From NCBI GenBank assembly GCA_023313575.1, contig JAJTTP010000014.1, positions 930,001-994,000 of the forward strand: a stretch of 64,000 nucleotides of DNA, read 5' to 3'. The stretch's first letter is position 1. Every line of letters starts with the position of its first letter. A model generated the notes under the pieces. It saw only the letters and a list, made by a program, of their open reading frames with translations. It was not told the origin of the DNA and did not search any database. Position numbers and translations under genes: made by a program. The DNA is from Eutypella sp. D-1. Its lineage: Eukaryota > Ascomycota > Sordariomycetes > Xylariales > Diatrypaceae. Positions 12,844 through 25,800 of the stretch are shown here, piece by piece.

Positions 12844-12915
12844 TGCCCATTACTGGAGTCGAACCAGTCGCCTCCTCATTACTAGTGAGGCGCTCTACCG
12901 CTGAGCCAAACGGGC
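12844..12915 (-). tRNA. tRNA-Thr, anticodon AGU (second copy)
   Basis: The reverse complement is identical over all 72 bases to the tRNA at 12187-12258, with the same A-box, anticodon loop CTAGTAA and B-box. The immediate flanks on both sides differ from the first copy, so only the tRNA body is shared. The genes point towards each other, about 585 bases apart. Confidence 0.95.
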
Positions 12916-15900
12916 TTTCCTCGTATCCCCCCGGAGACCAGCTTTCTCAAGGCCAGTCCGCTTCGTGGGTTGCGTGGTGGAGCTTCGCTGGGCTTAAAAG
13001 CCTGCATAAGTACGAACCGAACCGAACGAACAAGCGGTCCGGACCCTTTTCCCAGCCACTAGATAACTAGTGTTTAAGTTGGGTACGGATGCGTGGAGGG
13101 GTGTCACCGCATTCCCCCTCTTACCGACTAGGTTGCACCGCCCGAGAACAGGACAGGACCGCCAGTTTGTTTAATAGACACTGAGACTAGCTTGCGGCAT
13201 CGTGGGGCTATCGTACAACGTGGCTTAATTGAGATGAATGGCGAGCCTCATACCAGCCTCCTCCTAAGTCGGCGGGGTAGGTGCTCGTTATCTCAGTCGG
13301 AGGACGTCGAGACATGGCATCCTACCCGCGCGCGGAGACAGGCAATCAGACCGTCTTCCACTTGTTCCCTCGAGCAAGGAACTCGAGTCTGGGGTGCAGT
13401 TGATAAGTTGATAGGGCAGCAGGAGTCATCTTCCCAGACAGCACGGCCTCATCGTATAAGAACATGGGCGTCAGTCCTTCGCGATCACAGTATTCAGTTT
13501 ATGCGACGAACTCCTGGACTGGCAACACTGATGGCGATGACAAGGCCTCAGAAACGAGATGAAGTACAGGTACTACTTCTATATCGGGCGTGGACACTGC
13601 GAAAGTAGACATGATGGGACTGATTAATCTGTATTCACCATGCTCAATCACTATCTGACGCTGCGATACTGGTGGATGGGCGACCGTCCGCAAGTTAGTG
13701 AGTGTAGCGATGCGTGCAATGATGATGATGCTGGTAGCAAGCACACCGTGGAGGTTAGATTTGACCATGCCAACCTTAGGAGTTTAATGAACACACCTAG
13801 GCCTAATGGAAGGCAGGCCCGATGGTGCACGTTACCCCTTTTGATTATGATCAAATACCAGCCGGGGAGGCGAAACCCAGCCGATCCTACCTCGAGACGT
13901 CCTAACTAGACACAAGAAAGGGAGGACAATCTGATGTTGCTTTACCAGCTACCCCCTTGCTGAGAGGTTGTCCATGATTATCGCCCGCGACCCGTACCAG
14001 AATCGTCGCCTCTCAAGATGCCTTGCCAACCCAGGACTGTGCACAATGAGCGCTATGGCCTCTCTCGTCGTCCCGCCGGCTTGTTCGCCCTTGCTTCTGC
14101 AATGTAGAAGATGCATTCCGCCTCAACGAAGGCCTGCCCTTCGTCTTCGAGTGCCACTTCCACTTGCCAAACTATGCGTCCTGCCTTCGCTGTAATTGTC
14201 AGGGCCCATTATTACAGTGGCAGTCCCACTTATATTGCTTTATAGCTATATCCCTTGGCATAGGACACTCTGTATTTAGTTTCTCCCTTTTACACCATCT
14301 TGCTACTCATCACTGGCACCCCGGCTTGCGGACGGTTGTTTACCACCGATATCGCGGCGCCAGCATAGTGATCGTAGCTCTGAATGAAAAGTCATTGTTT
14401 CGCCCATCACACGCTCTCGTAGTCCGTGCACTCCTTACACACGATACGTGCAAGCCTGTACATGGAATCATCTATCAAGTCTCGAAGGACTCTCGGTTAG
14501 TTGGAACGACCCGGGTAATCAGAGCAGGCTGGGACTAACCAGGCATTGGCGAAAGCGATAATACCCGAGCATCTCTGGTTATTCACATCGGACGCCCTCA
14601 TGTCGAGAACCTGTGTGAGGTTCGAAGAAGAGAGCACTGTCTCGCCGGGAGTAGCAGTGCAAGAGCTCGTCGTCAATACTTTAGAAATAATAGTAATGGC
14701 GCAGAGGACGCGGCGTAATCTCTACGAAGATTGACTTGTAGGAGGAGAGGACCGGAGTAAGACGGTCTCGTCGGTGTTATATACTTCGACATTGACCTAG
14801 AGAGCGCTAGGCCTCTAGATGCCGGCCGCACTTTCATTGATGTGAGCTTGACTTGGTACATGATGGTACTGGACTACAAGGCCACCAAACTCCGAGGCGC
14901 AACTCCCTGACGATGGTGAAGTGAATCAAGCAAACAAAGCTGATCGAACAGACCCACGACAACCATATTCCGTATATCAATCAACGCAGAGCACCCGAAT
15001 ACCAACGCATAAGTTCGTCGGAAGTGACTGCCTACATACGAGCAGACGGCCCAGTGATTTAGTGCTCCAGAGTAGTTGTGGCGGTGTATGGCAGATGTGA
15101 GCTATGGTAAGAGCTGAGATACATAGACGGTAGGATAGGTATGCCCTTTGTGTAGGTATGTCCATGGTACATAGAGTGATTCTAGGGGAATGGGGTTCGC
15201 GTCATTACTGATGGGATGTTGGATCATCATGTTAATTCACTGACTACATGCATCTGGATACTGTAACTCTACAGAAAAGATGGCTATCATAGGGAATGGG
15301 GCTTCCCTGGCCTAGAGGTATACCTGCCGGTTCGCTTCCTGTGAAATGCTCTTCCTGGAGGGACGCGGCGATCTATGTAGGTAGGTAGCTAGCTGGTGGT
15401 ACGGGTTTGACGCAGCCGAAGTCGTCGCACGGGTCGCGCTGATCAGACACTACCGGAACGACGCGTACCCTACCCCAACCCCCAAGGTCACGAATGAGAA
15501 GGGCAGACATCATTCCGAAGCCCAATCATTGGCACCCCCGCATTACGATCAAGTCCAGGGGAAAATTCACGAACTAAGGCGATGTGTATCCATTCATTCT
15601 ATCGAAGCGATCGCTAATAAAAACGACTGGCGAAAAATACCGGACTGACTTGAGCACCAACCGATCCTAAATCCCCCCATCAAGCCCTACTCCCAAAGTA
15701 AAAAGTCATCGTTCCATCCGTAAATCCAATATCTTTCCAGCGTAGTACGTGTGTGTGTAGCCAAGTTTCCTGCTCGCCCCTTTCTCCGTCAATACATGTA
15801 CGTAGCGTAACGTACATGCGTCCATGGAGCGAGACGATGGGCTTGCCATGTTTGTGTTCTTCCCTCTCATTAGAATATCCATTACGTATCCTCATAGCCA

Positions 15901-16349
15901 GTCGTTATAAAAAAAGGGAGTGGAAAAAGAAAAACCCCCTCTTCAAAAGCTGGAAAGGCTCCGAGCTGATGAGGGAGAAGAGAGAAAAAGAAAGGTGAAA
16001 AAATATGCAGCCCCTTCCGTGCTGCGCTTCCTCCTACTAGGTGGGAGAGCTTCATACAGTCTTGGTCCTTTCTGACCTTTGCTTCTCCTGTTGCTCGATG
16101 ATGACGAAGAATTCCCATGGCGATAATGTTGCGGTTGCGTGTGTTTGTGTGTGACGGCTTCATTAAACATTTGACGATCGAGCTACCGTACGGGTGTGCT
16201 GGGGGAGGGTTGTCTTGTTTGGATGACATCATAAAGTCAGACATCGGACCCTTTACTCTTCCTCTCCCCTCCACCCAACACGTTCGAAAATTCCTCAAAA
16301 CCAGTGAGTTAAATCCCTCCTACCACCAACTTTTTTTCTCTGCTTCCTT
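12916..16349. other. Intergenic region, no supported gene
   Basis: About 3.4 kb without a gene I can support. The stretch near 14000-14240 reads as protein-like in pieces, including a cysteine-containing run, but changes frame and meets stops. Other frames are short and domain-free. Confidence 0.5.
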
Positions 16350-16652
16350 TCAGAAGTGGAGAGATCCCATCATGCGCTCCTCCATGCCTCCCCAGTAGAC
16401 GATGGGCCGAGGCTCGAGGAGGAGGCCGAGCTCGTGACCCGAGCTCCGCTGCTCCTCCTGGAACCCGGCAATGGACGGCTGCCGGACCAGGACGGCGTTG
16501 ATGGTGTGCACCGTCGACGACGCCGACGATGTGGAGCTCGTGAATGAGTCGCGCGACTGCGTCGACTGCGTGGACGCTGAGGATGAGCGTCGCAGCGACG
16601 AGCGGAGGTTGCTCGCCGAGAGGCGGCGGCGGATGGTCTGGAAGCGAGGCAT
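16350..16652 (-). CDS. Small conserved-looking fungal protein of unknown function
   Basis: A single-exon frame of 100 residues. The first half is basic and rich in serine and arginine (MPRFQTIRRRLSASNLRSS, then Ser/Thr runs). The second half has a compact, ordered-looking section with INAVLVRQPSIAGFQEEQ and EPRPIVYWGGMEERMMG near the C-terminus. Codons strongly favour G or C at third positions, like the certain genes nearby and unlike the surrounding DNA. The pattern resembles a short uncharacterised protein family I associate with filamentous ascomycetes, but I cannot name a domain. No signal peptide or membrane segment is visible. An extra short exon at either end cannot be excluded. Confidence 0.65.
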   Translation of the reverse strand: MPRFQTIRRRLSASNLRSSLRRSSSASTQSTQSRDSFTSSTSSASSTVHTINAVLVRQPSIAGFQEEQRSSGHELGLLLEPRPIVYWGGMEERMMGSLHF

Positions 16653-17621
16653 CTTGATTTCGGTGTCTAATCAAAGAACCTTGGGCAAGAGGGATTGGAT
16701 ATCTAGATGGCGACTAGAATCGTGGTGTGAAGATTTGTCTCGGGGTAGCGGGTTGGCTACGCGTAGTTTATGATAACACCTGGCGGAATATTGTAGGCAC
16801 AGCCTTTAAACTGGAAGCAGCGTATCCTTTGTGGGATTGAAGAAGCGAAGGACGGAGTTTTCAGAAAAAAGTGCCTCAAAAGAAGTGAAAAAAGATGGGA
16901 CGATCTATTCCAGAGATCATGAAGAATGGAACAAGACCAAGGGGGAAGCCGAGGTGAGGAAAAGGAAGGCGAAGGCGACAGTGACGTCGAGGGGAAATGA
17001 CTTCGAGTTGGACTCTCTCAAAGGGTCTAAAGGAACAGAAGAGAAAAATAGAAACAGCCGTAGTTCACGAAGCGTGGTCCCCCATGCTTAAGTACGGCGA
17101 ATTACCCGAGGGATACTGCGATACGTGATCGACTATACTCCGTAGTACGAACTTGTTGGGCCCTGGAAACAAAAAAATTGCTGGGTTGAAACAGGAATGC
17201 TATGGGTCGATATTCAGATAGCTTCGTCGATAGTGGGGGGAAGGGGGTAACAGGGGGGGAGGGGGAACGGATCGGGCGGAGGAGACAGCATACTATACCA
17301 TCACAAGGGTAGGGATATCTTTTTTTCATTTAATGCTTGACCTACGGTAAATGATCAGTCTACCACTCATCGCCATTCCGCCAGTCCGTTCGCGAGTTGC
17401 ACACTTTGGCATTGATGTGCATTTCTCATACATGGACACATCACGACGAGAGCAAGGATTCTCAGCTGATGCGGGTGGCTGAGTAGCGAAAGTAGTAGTT
17501 TGACGGCACACACACAGCGGAACACTTGAGACTGCGTCGGTGGAAACTAGAAAATGATCGTAGTCGACAGCCTGACTTGCCTGACAGGAGTGACGTGAGG
17601 AGACGCAAGCCGCGCTATTAC

Positions 17622-17642
17622 GAGAGAGAGAGAGAGAGAGAG
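17622..17642. repeat. (GA)n microsatellite
   Basis: Uninterrupted GA dinucleotide tract of about ten units in non-coding DNA. Confidence 0.9.
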
Positions 17643-19010
17643 CTGATCAACGCATATCTTAGACGCCGGAAGCGCGACTGATTTGTCTCTTGTCCTACTT
17701 AGGTAGAGTATAATGTATAATGAGAGGTGGCATGTGTCCGTATGTAGTGTAGGTAGGCAATGAAACAAGCCTCCTGTTACTGACGGACTGCGTGATACCG
17801 AGAGTGTAACGGGTGTGACAATCTCGACTTTCAGCTGGTACACAGGTTCGTGCGCTGCAGAATGCGTGGATAAACTGCTCAAAGCAGCGCAAAACGTGAA
17901 CCAGCCTGTCAATCTACCAGTCCGTATGTGCAAGTGCAGTGTGTGTGTGTGTGTATGTGCGCGTGTGTTGTGTTACAGGTTGAGGAACTGGGGGAAATTC
18001 TACAGTTTCTAAGTTTCCCACTTGTGTCTGATCACCGACCGGGGTCAGGGGTAGTCCGAATATGCAGGTACTGTAGCCTGTTTCATGACATAAGCATAAA
18101 ATTTAGGGGCTAAAAGCTTCCCGAGGTGACCTCGATCTTCCCGTTCCAAAGTACCGAAGTACCTATGTATGCACTCATAGGCAAATGTGCAAGGAACTAG
18201 ATGGAGACACTGACATTTTATTGGCTTATTATATGTGAGTGCCTACAAATATAGCCCTATTTCTTCTTGAAAAAATAAAATAAAACAACTTCACTTAACA
18301 TTTCCAACATTCACGACATCGAAAAAAATGTGAAACGTAGCACACGCATATCTACATGAACACCATGATGACCTACATGGGTGGTTAGCCTTGGCCAGTA
18401 AGGGTGTGGGTACCTGACTAAACCGCACTAAGTGAGGTACTCCGCGGCAGTACTATCCGTACCAGCGATTAGAGTGACGTCCCAGCGCTGCGAACCTGTC
18501 TCAGGCCGGTAAACTCCTCCTCCCCCTGTATCGGGTGTATCAAAAGATTACTATGTACTAACCTATCGTCGTACTCCCCCGGTTTGATGCCGACTGAGTG
18601 CGATGATCAAACAATGCTTGCCTACATTTTACATACTATGTACGTGCTAACGCAAGTCACGGCTTGTCTGCATGTGAGGCAGTTGTGCCTCGCCTCACCT
18701 CGCCTCGCCACCTTCATATATGTATGGAAGTGAGGAGATACCCTCTCCTTTTCTACTCAGGATGTTAAAACACCAACACCCGCAACCGCATCTGCAACAC
18801 AACGGCTAAATCCGAGGTCGATTCGACTCAGATCCAGACAGCACCAAATACCGGACGTGTGACGCCCAGTCCAGTTCACCCGGTAGCAAAGAGGGGGGGG
18901 AGGGGGGCAAGGAAGTGGAACATTATTTTCTTTGCGTGGAGGCGTGACATGCCAATGCCAATGCCACTGCCACTCCACTGCTTCTTCGCGCATTATTATT
19001 CTTGTAGTTT

Positions 19011-19035
19011 CTCTCTCTCTCTCTCTCTCTCTCTC
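19011..19035. repeat. (CT)n microsatellite
   Basis: Uninterrupted CT tract of twelve units, downstream of the cch1 stop codon, close to the ATGC run. Confidence 0.9.
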
Positions 19036-19064
19036 GGTCTATCTAACTTAAACTATATACAGAA

Positions 19065-19087
19065 ATGCATGCATGCATGCATGCATG
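19065..19087. repeat. (ATGC)n tetranucleotide run
   Basis: Nearly six ATGC units. The unit is self-complementary, so each strand can fold back on itself. It lies 30 bases after the CT tract. Confidence 0.9.
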
Positions 19088-19827
19088 TACGCACGCACGT
19101 AATTGCATGTCTATGGCGGGGGTTGTTGTTGGGTCTGGCTCCAGAGATTTTCCTTGGCCTTCTTTCTTTTGGTCCTGTCCACTCCGCTCCCCACCCTTCT
19201 ATACGCTTTTTCAAACTCGGGGAATTCAACCCCTCCTCCCCCGGCTTAAACCCCCTTTTGCCCTGGTGGTGATCAGTGGTTGGTGCGGAGGTAAATAGGT
19301 AGGCATGTTGGGTAGGTACGGTAGTATGGGGGGCCTAACGCCTAAACCATATATAAGATAAGACATGAGAGACAAATAAAAACAATGAGAAGATATATAT
19401 GTCTTGTGGTATCTCTGCTGCTCGTCTTCGAAAAAAAAAGTTTGTAGACCAACTAAAGCAGGCAAGAATGGGAGGGGACAAGAGCAAAAAAAACAAAAAA
19501 GATGACTCGTACGTAATCGAGGTCCTTTGGGTAGATAGATAGATAGATGTGTAATGTGTATGTGAGCAGCCCAAAATAAAAGTCCCGAGCCTCGTGTACG
19601 TCAAGTTAAAAGTAAACGCCCCGTTGCGCCTCATCCAGGTCATTACCACTTTCGCCGGACCTGACACGGCCCAGCCCTGGAAGTCGCCGATGCACCCTTT
19701 GAATCATCACGTGGTAGTAGTAGTAGTAGTGGAAGCAAGTAAATACAGTCGGCGTCGCGTAGTTATGAGTTGTGGTGAGAGAGGGGTTGATAGGTAGATA
19801 GGTAGGTCGCGTTGTATTTATATTGCA

Positions 19828-22800
19828 TCAGCGGTACGAATTCCAATCTGTCTTCCGCACGGACTTCCGTATCGTTGCGCTGCGACGGATGCTTTCGACC
19901 CAGACGGAATCGTCGAGCAGGTCTCTGACCTGCGAGGGGTTGACCGCGCTGCCCTGTCCCTGCCCGCCGGCATTCTCGCCCGACGACGAGCCCGGCTCCT
20001 GCACTTCGAAGCTGACGGCCGAGCTCGGGGTCTGGTGCCCCGGCATTGATGGGCTTGAGCGGGGGAAGCTCAGGGGATGAGCCGGCGCCGAGTCGTAGGA
20101 TGATATGTCCACGCTGGAAGACCAGCTCTTGTGTAGTGGCCTCATGGCATCGGGCGTGTTGAGCAGGTCGGACGACCTATTGGACGATGCGGTAGGCGGG
20201 GCGGCCATTGTACTACGCTGCAGCACACCCCTTGCACGACCTTCTTCGTCGTCCACGAAGATGTCGGGCACGTCAAGTTGCGGTATAGCCGTCATCCGTC
20301 CCGCGCGCTTCTTGGCCATATGCCTCTTGAAGTCTCGAGACCAGTAGCTAATTAAACTGTTAGTGAGGGATCCAAGACAAACCCGCGATGAAATGCTTAA
20401 GACTTACAGAGTATCGAAGAATCCGAGTACGGTTCTCCGTCGAACCTCCTCCTCCACACGCTGAAGGCGCGCCCTGCGACGCAGAAACTCTTCGAGCCTG
20501 ATCACACAAATTAGCATACGGAAAATAAACACCAGGGGACACAGCACACTCACCTTAAGCTCTTGTTGTCGCTGATGATCTTGTAGTGTGCCATGATCAT
20601 CAGCACCGTCGTGAAGGAGATACCCCGGTCAGGATCGGCGGAGACCATGACTTCCTCGCAGAAGATGTTGAAACGTCGACGGCGCTCCCTAACCTTGTGC
20701 ACATCGATCCGCGCAAGCCTCGCGTTCAAGCGGTCGAGGTCCACGCCCTCAAGCGCACTAGTCGTGGCGATGGACCCGTGCCTCATCGAGTGCGAATCGT
20801 CGGTCTTGATGTCCTCCAGGATCTGGCGGACCGAGTCTTCCGCATCGTAGATTCGCATTTCGAAGATCCCCGACAGCTCTCCCAGCAAGCGGTAGAAGTC
20901 ATGTTTCGAGATGAAGCCCGTCCCCGCCGGATCAACACTGCGCCAGGCCTCCTTGAATCTCCGTATATCATCACGCGCAAGGTGGGCTAGCCCACTGGAG
21001 CGCTGGTACACGTAACTGAAACTCTCGTAGATCAACGAGATGAACAAGTTCACGAAGATATACATGCTGATGAGGTTCCAGGCAATGAAGAGTGTTCGTG
21101 CCCATCCCGCGCTGCCGCAGTCGCTCTCGAAGAAATCCTCGTCTTCGACGCAGAGCGGCACGGTGATCGACGCGTAATCTTCCATGATCTCGTTCCAACC
21201 CTCTCCCACACTCATACGGAAGAGAAGAATGAGGGCATTCGGAACGGTCCGGAGATTAACATTGCTGTCCTCATTTTCGCCAAAACGGGTCAAGCTGAAC
21301 GTTTGAGTTAGAGCGATGGCAAAGACCAGGAAGAATACCAGCCACGTGGCCAGCAGGTTAATGATCGTTGACAGACTAGCTGCGGCGGTTTTGAAGAGCT
21401 GGTCCAGGGCGTCGTTTCGGGGAATCAGCAGCAGGACAATGGCCACGAGGAAGATCTTGTGAAGCTGGTCGAACGTCTCCGTCTTCCTATCCACGAGCAA
21501 CATTACCGACGTAATTAAGGCCCCGACAACGGCAAAGAGAGAATAGACGTCCCAAGAACTCCTCCTGAAGCGTTTCCACCCGAAGCCGATAATACGTATG
21601 TAGATGTTGGCCAAATAGATGAACGTGAAAAGTAGGAAGATGATGTTTCGGAGATTAGTCCACCACCGGGGCTCGGGGTAGTATTCAAGCATCAAGAGGA
21701 TCAAGTGCAAGACAAGGACAGTGGTAATAGCAGTGTACCATTTGCCTCGCTTCTCGATCGCACGCTTATGACACCATTTCCTCCATTTCTTGCCCGTCTC
21801 GTGATACGACGTTCTGGAAGGCGAGATTTGCCGAAGGAGCTTTCGCAATTCGAGCCAGGACCTCTGCTCGGCCGTCAAGAAGGCGACACCGGTCTGCTCG
21901 GTATAGTTTCGCATGAAGACGGAAATAAACAGCGTGAGCACGAATACGGTTCCCATGAGGTTGAACACCACGAAGAACATGGCGTTACCGATGGCGGAGA
22001 AGTCCTGTGGCTGCAAACCCCGGCCGGTGATTGACTGGGCTGAAAACGATACATCAACCCAACCCTCCTGCGAGACGACCTGGAAGAGGATGAACAAGGA
22101 TGACCCGAAATCGTCGAAGTCATAGTAGGGATTGGCTGCGACCCGTGGAGCTAGGAGAGGCCATTCTGAGTTGAATGGAGCGCTTTCAAATTCTCCAAAG
22201 CATTCATTCAGGAACGTGACGTCACCGTCGTTACATTCCACGAGTTGCCCGTTGAATAGAGTCGTGGCGTAAATAGCAAATGGGATCAAGAGTGACAAGG
22301 AGACGAGTGCAGCGCTAATGATCTTCCAGCCAGCCACTATGATCAAGGAATGGAACGTATCTCTCGCGCTGTTGCTGATGTTGAGGAGACGGAGAGCTCT
22401 GAAGGCTTTGAAGGCGCCGACAGCCCTGGAGACCGCCCCGTTTGAAGAGAATATAGTGATAACGTTGATCCATAGCGAAATCAACACTACGCCGTCGATG
22501 AACCCCCACGAGCTCCTGTAATAGGCATTTGGCGTGAAGAACAAGCCATCGGCGATGATCTTGATAGCAGCTTCCACCGTAAATAAAATCGCAAACGACA
22601 TGTCGATCCAGACGAACCAGTTACTGGGTTGGAACTCGTGCGTCTGCCAGTACTCTCTCTGGTACAAGGGCGTGGTTACACAGGCGAGAACAACCATGGC
22701 AATGACGGCCGCGTAGATAAATACTGACAGCGTGTACCAAGCGATCTTGTTCGGTTCAACGCCGTCGAATCGCTCATGCCCCCTTCCCGGCCCGACCAAA

Positions 22801-25800
22801 CGTTGACAAAGCCGCCTGATGGGATTTTTCGGGGTGAAGATATAGAGTGAGTTGTTGTACGTCGGGTGTCGAGCCAGGTACTCGCGTTGCGCCTTACGTC
22901 GCGCCGCCGCAGCTGTAACAACCTGCCGTGCCATCTGTCTCGGGTCCAAGTTCTCATTCGGGTTGTCGAAACGGATGTTCGTGTAGAAAGGGTTGGGCTC
23001 TTTGCTGGTGAAGGCGTTTCGAACCTTGCCCCAAAACGATGATAGTAGACCTATATCAAGTGCGCCCGATTTGCCAGCATGCGTGGACGATTGATTCCCA
23101 GAAGAGTCCTCTTGCTCGGCGTTGAGAGACTCGTCCAGGAACTCGCGGACCACAGCGTCCTTCAGCAACATTTCCATCGTGGCCGGCCCGTAGTCAAGCG
23201 GGTCTTTCTTCCTTCGATTCTTGCCGAAGGAGAAGATCTCGGAAAGGGCAAGGGTGCTTGTTACCTGGCCACCCAACTCCTTTCTTTGCAAGAACGCCTT
23301 GACTTGCTCAAGCCGCTTCTCATCCTCAGAGACATCAAAGTTTTCCTGGATGACAGCAATGAACATGTTTACAATAATGAACCAGGAGAGGGTAAACCAT
23401 CCGACAAGGAACGCAGCGCCGTACCAAGACGTGTGCAGGTGTGTAGTGTAGGAAGTCACGTTGTACAGCATGGACGTCCAATCCTCGCTCGATAAGATCT
23501 GGTACATGCCAAGAAAGGAGTTGAAGACGTTGTAGAACGAGATGTTGATCAGCTCGCCGTCGTCGTCGTATAGAGGAAGCTCGCCTCGGAAAAGCTGCAC
23601 AGCGAAGATGGCCATCATATACGTGATGAGGAACACAAAAACAATCAAGTTTCCAATACCGCTGGCGTTTCCGAGCACAAGCACAATCAATTTCCTCGTG
23701 ATCGGGATGGCCATAACCACCCGGTAAACGCGGAGAATTTGGAAGATTGTGAGCCAATTGTAGGGCATACCGGAGAGACGGATCGGGGGCAGGAGAATGA
23801 CCGTAGTTACCACCGCGAGGAATAAGTCAAAGATGTTCCTCCTACTCTTATGAAAGCGTCGCCAATTGGCTATAAACCTAATGGCAATCTCAATATCTAG
23901 GAGGAGCGTGACAATGATTTCGGTTATATCAATAACGCCAGCCCGTAAGTCCGGCATGTCGTGACTGCGAAGGGACTGGCATAGCAGATCAAAGGCTATG
24001 ATCAGCACCCAGAAAAGACCTGTCTTGTCGTACAGTCTTTGTAGAGCCGATGGCCTGTAACCATGATCTTCCTCCTGTTCCGCGTCTAGAGTCTCTTGTG
24101 CTGACGTAAAAGCACTGGCCTTACTCTCTTCTCGGATGACTTGGAAGGATGAGGTGATGACAGCAATCATTAAATTCGTCAACCAGAGCATCATAATCAT
24201 GATGCCAGCGCCATAAAAGAGGGCAGCAGGAAGGAAGTCTGACTTGGTCGTCATGTACATCAGGTCGGACCAGGTATTGGCACTCATAATGACGAAGACC
24301 AATTCGAGAGAGTGAATGATGTCGTCAAAATTCACAGTACCATTGTGTGGACTTTCTTGCTCGAGACAGATGGAACCTCGTGGGCAGAGAGAGCCTTTCG
24401 CATCGCGCGTGCCATTCTCGAGAGCTTCAAAAGACTCCGGGAATGGACTCCGTACCCACGGCATCGGTTCCCCCGTCACGTTGTCGAGGTACCCCCCGCA
24501 GAAGGCATCGCCATTGGTCCAGGCCGCGGAGAAATCATCGGGCTCCAATGGGTCGCGCCATATGCATTGTCGACTCAAACTGGACTTAAAGCTCTGCACA
24601 CCTATAATGGCGAACAAAAGCCAGAAAAAGCCAATCAAAAACGCGACGCGGACAAGGAGCGGCGCGGCCTTTTTCAGACTTCGCAGGATAATCTAAGATC
24701 AGAGTTAGAGACAGAATGGCCTATTGAATACTTGTCTTCCACTTACTGCCGTGCCGTTGGTTATAGCGAGAAGGCGAACGATTCTCAGGCAGCTCATCAT
24801 ACGGAACACAAAAATGTGATGTTGCATTTCCAGACCAGTCACACTTAGGAGGAAAGCGATCCAAAACGACCCGACCGCAACGAAATCCAGCCTGTTGAAA
24901 CCATGCCGTAAAAATGCGCGGCGAGCGAGCTGCATCCTCTGCTGCTCCTCCACAGTCTCGGGTAGCCTCTGTCCATGCATCATAGTGAAAGAGCGCGCAA
25001 AAGTTGACGGCCCGAACACCTCCTGGCGGGGGGTCTTGACCGACGGCTGGCGTTCGGGACGGAAGTAAGCATTATATCGGTCAGAGATAACGGTTCGGAT
25101 ACCTTTCTTGCGATCGATGGTGCTGTACTCGGCCGCATTCAAGATGAAACCCGAGACAATGATGCGAGCCGCAATCTCAAGAGTGAAGACGATGAAAAGT
25201 ATCAACATAGCCCAGTTAATCCAAGAGGACGGATCCCATTTTTCCGGGCGCCCGTGTTTCCCATCGTAGACATTATGCGCGGACTCGATTGTCAAAAGAA
25301 TAACTTGAAGGACTATCATAAGAAGAATAACAGGTTCCATGTAAGGATTTACAAGCAAATCACAGAGCTTGGTACGTATGGGATTGTCGGGCGCGAATAT
25401 CCCTAGAGAATATCCTTTCAGGGGGTTCGGCATCGGCAGTCTCCTAACAGACAGATGTTCCTCGGCCCATTGCGGTTCCTCCTTCTTTTCAACCGGAGAA
25501 GGGGGGTAGACTTGAGACGGATACGAAGTGTCTCTCTCCAGCTGGATGGACGAATGAAGTGTTCTCCGACCATCGGCACTAGGCGACCTGGATCCTGACG
25601 GTGATCGTGAACTTGCTCGGTCTCGCCTGTGCCGAGAATCCATGGTCTCTCCCTCACCACCAATGTTGACGACACGCTGGGACATAGCCCTAACGATAGA
25701 CCCAGCTTTGGATAAGGCATCGGAGGTGCTTATGGGCCGCGAGCTCGGGCGAGTGTCGGTAGGCGTCAGGGAGGCTCCATAACTGCGGTGTTTCCCTGGC

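Larger units (their letters stand above)
16653..19827. other. Intergenic region with microsatellites
   Basis: No gene supported. It contains a GA tract at 17622-17642, a GT-rich tract near 17938-17954, a CT tract at 19011-19035 and an ATGC tetranucleotide run at 19065-19087. Short frames such as those near 16831-17091 are purine-rich low-complexity reads without domains. Confidence 0.6.
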
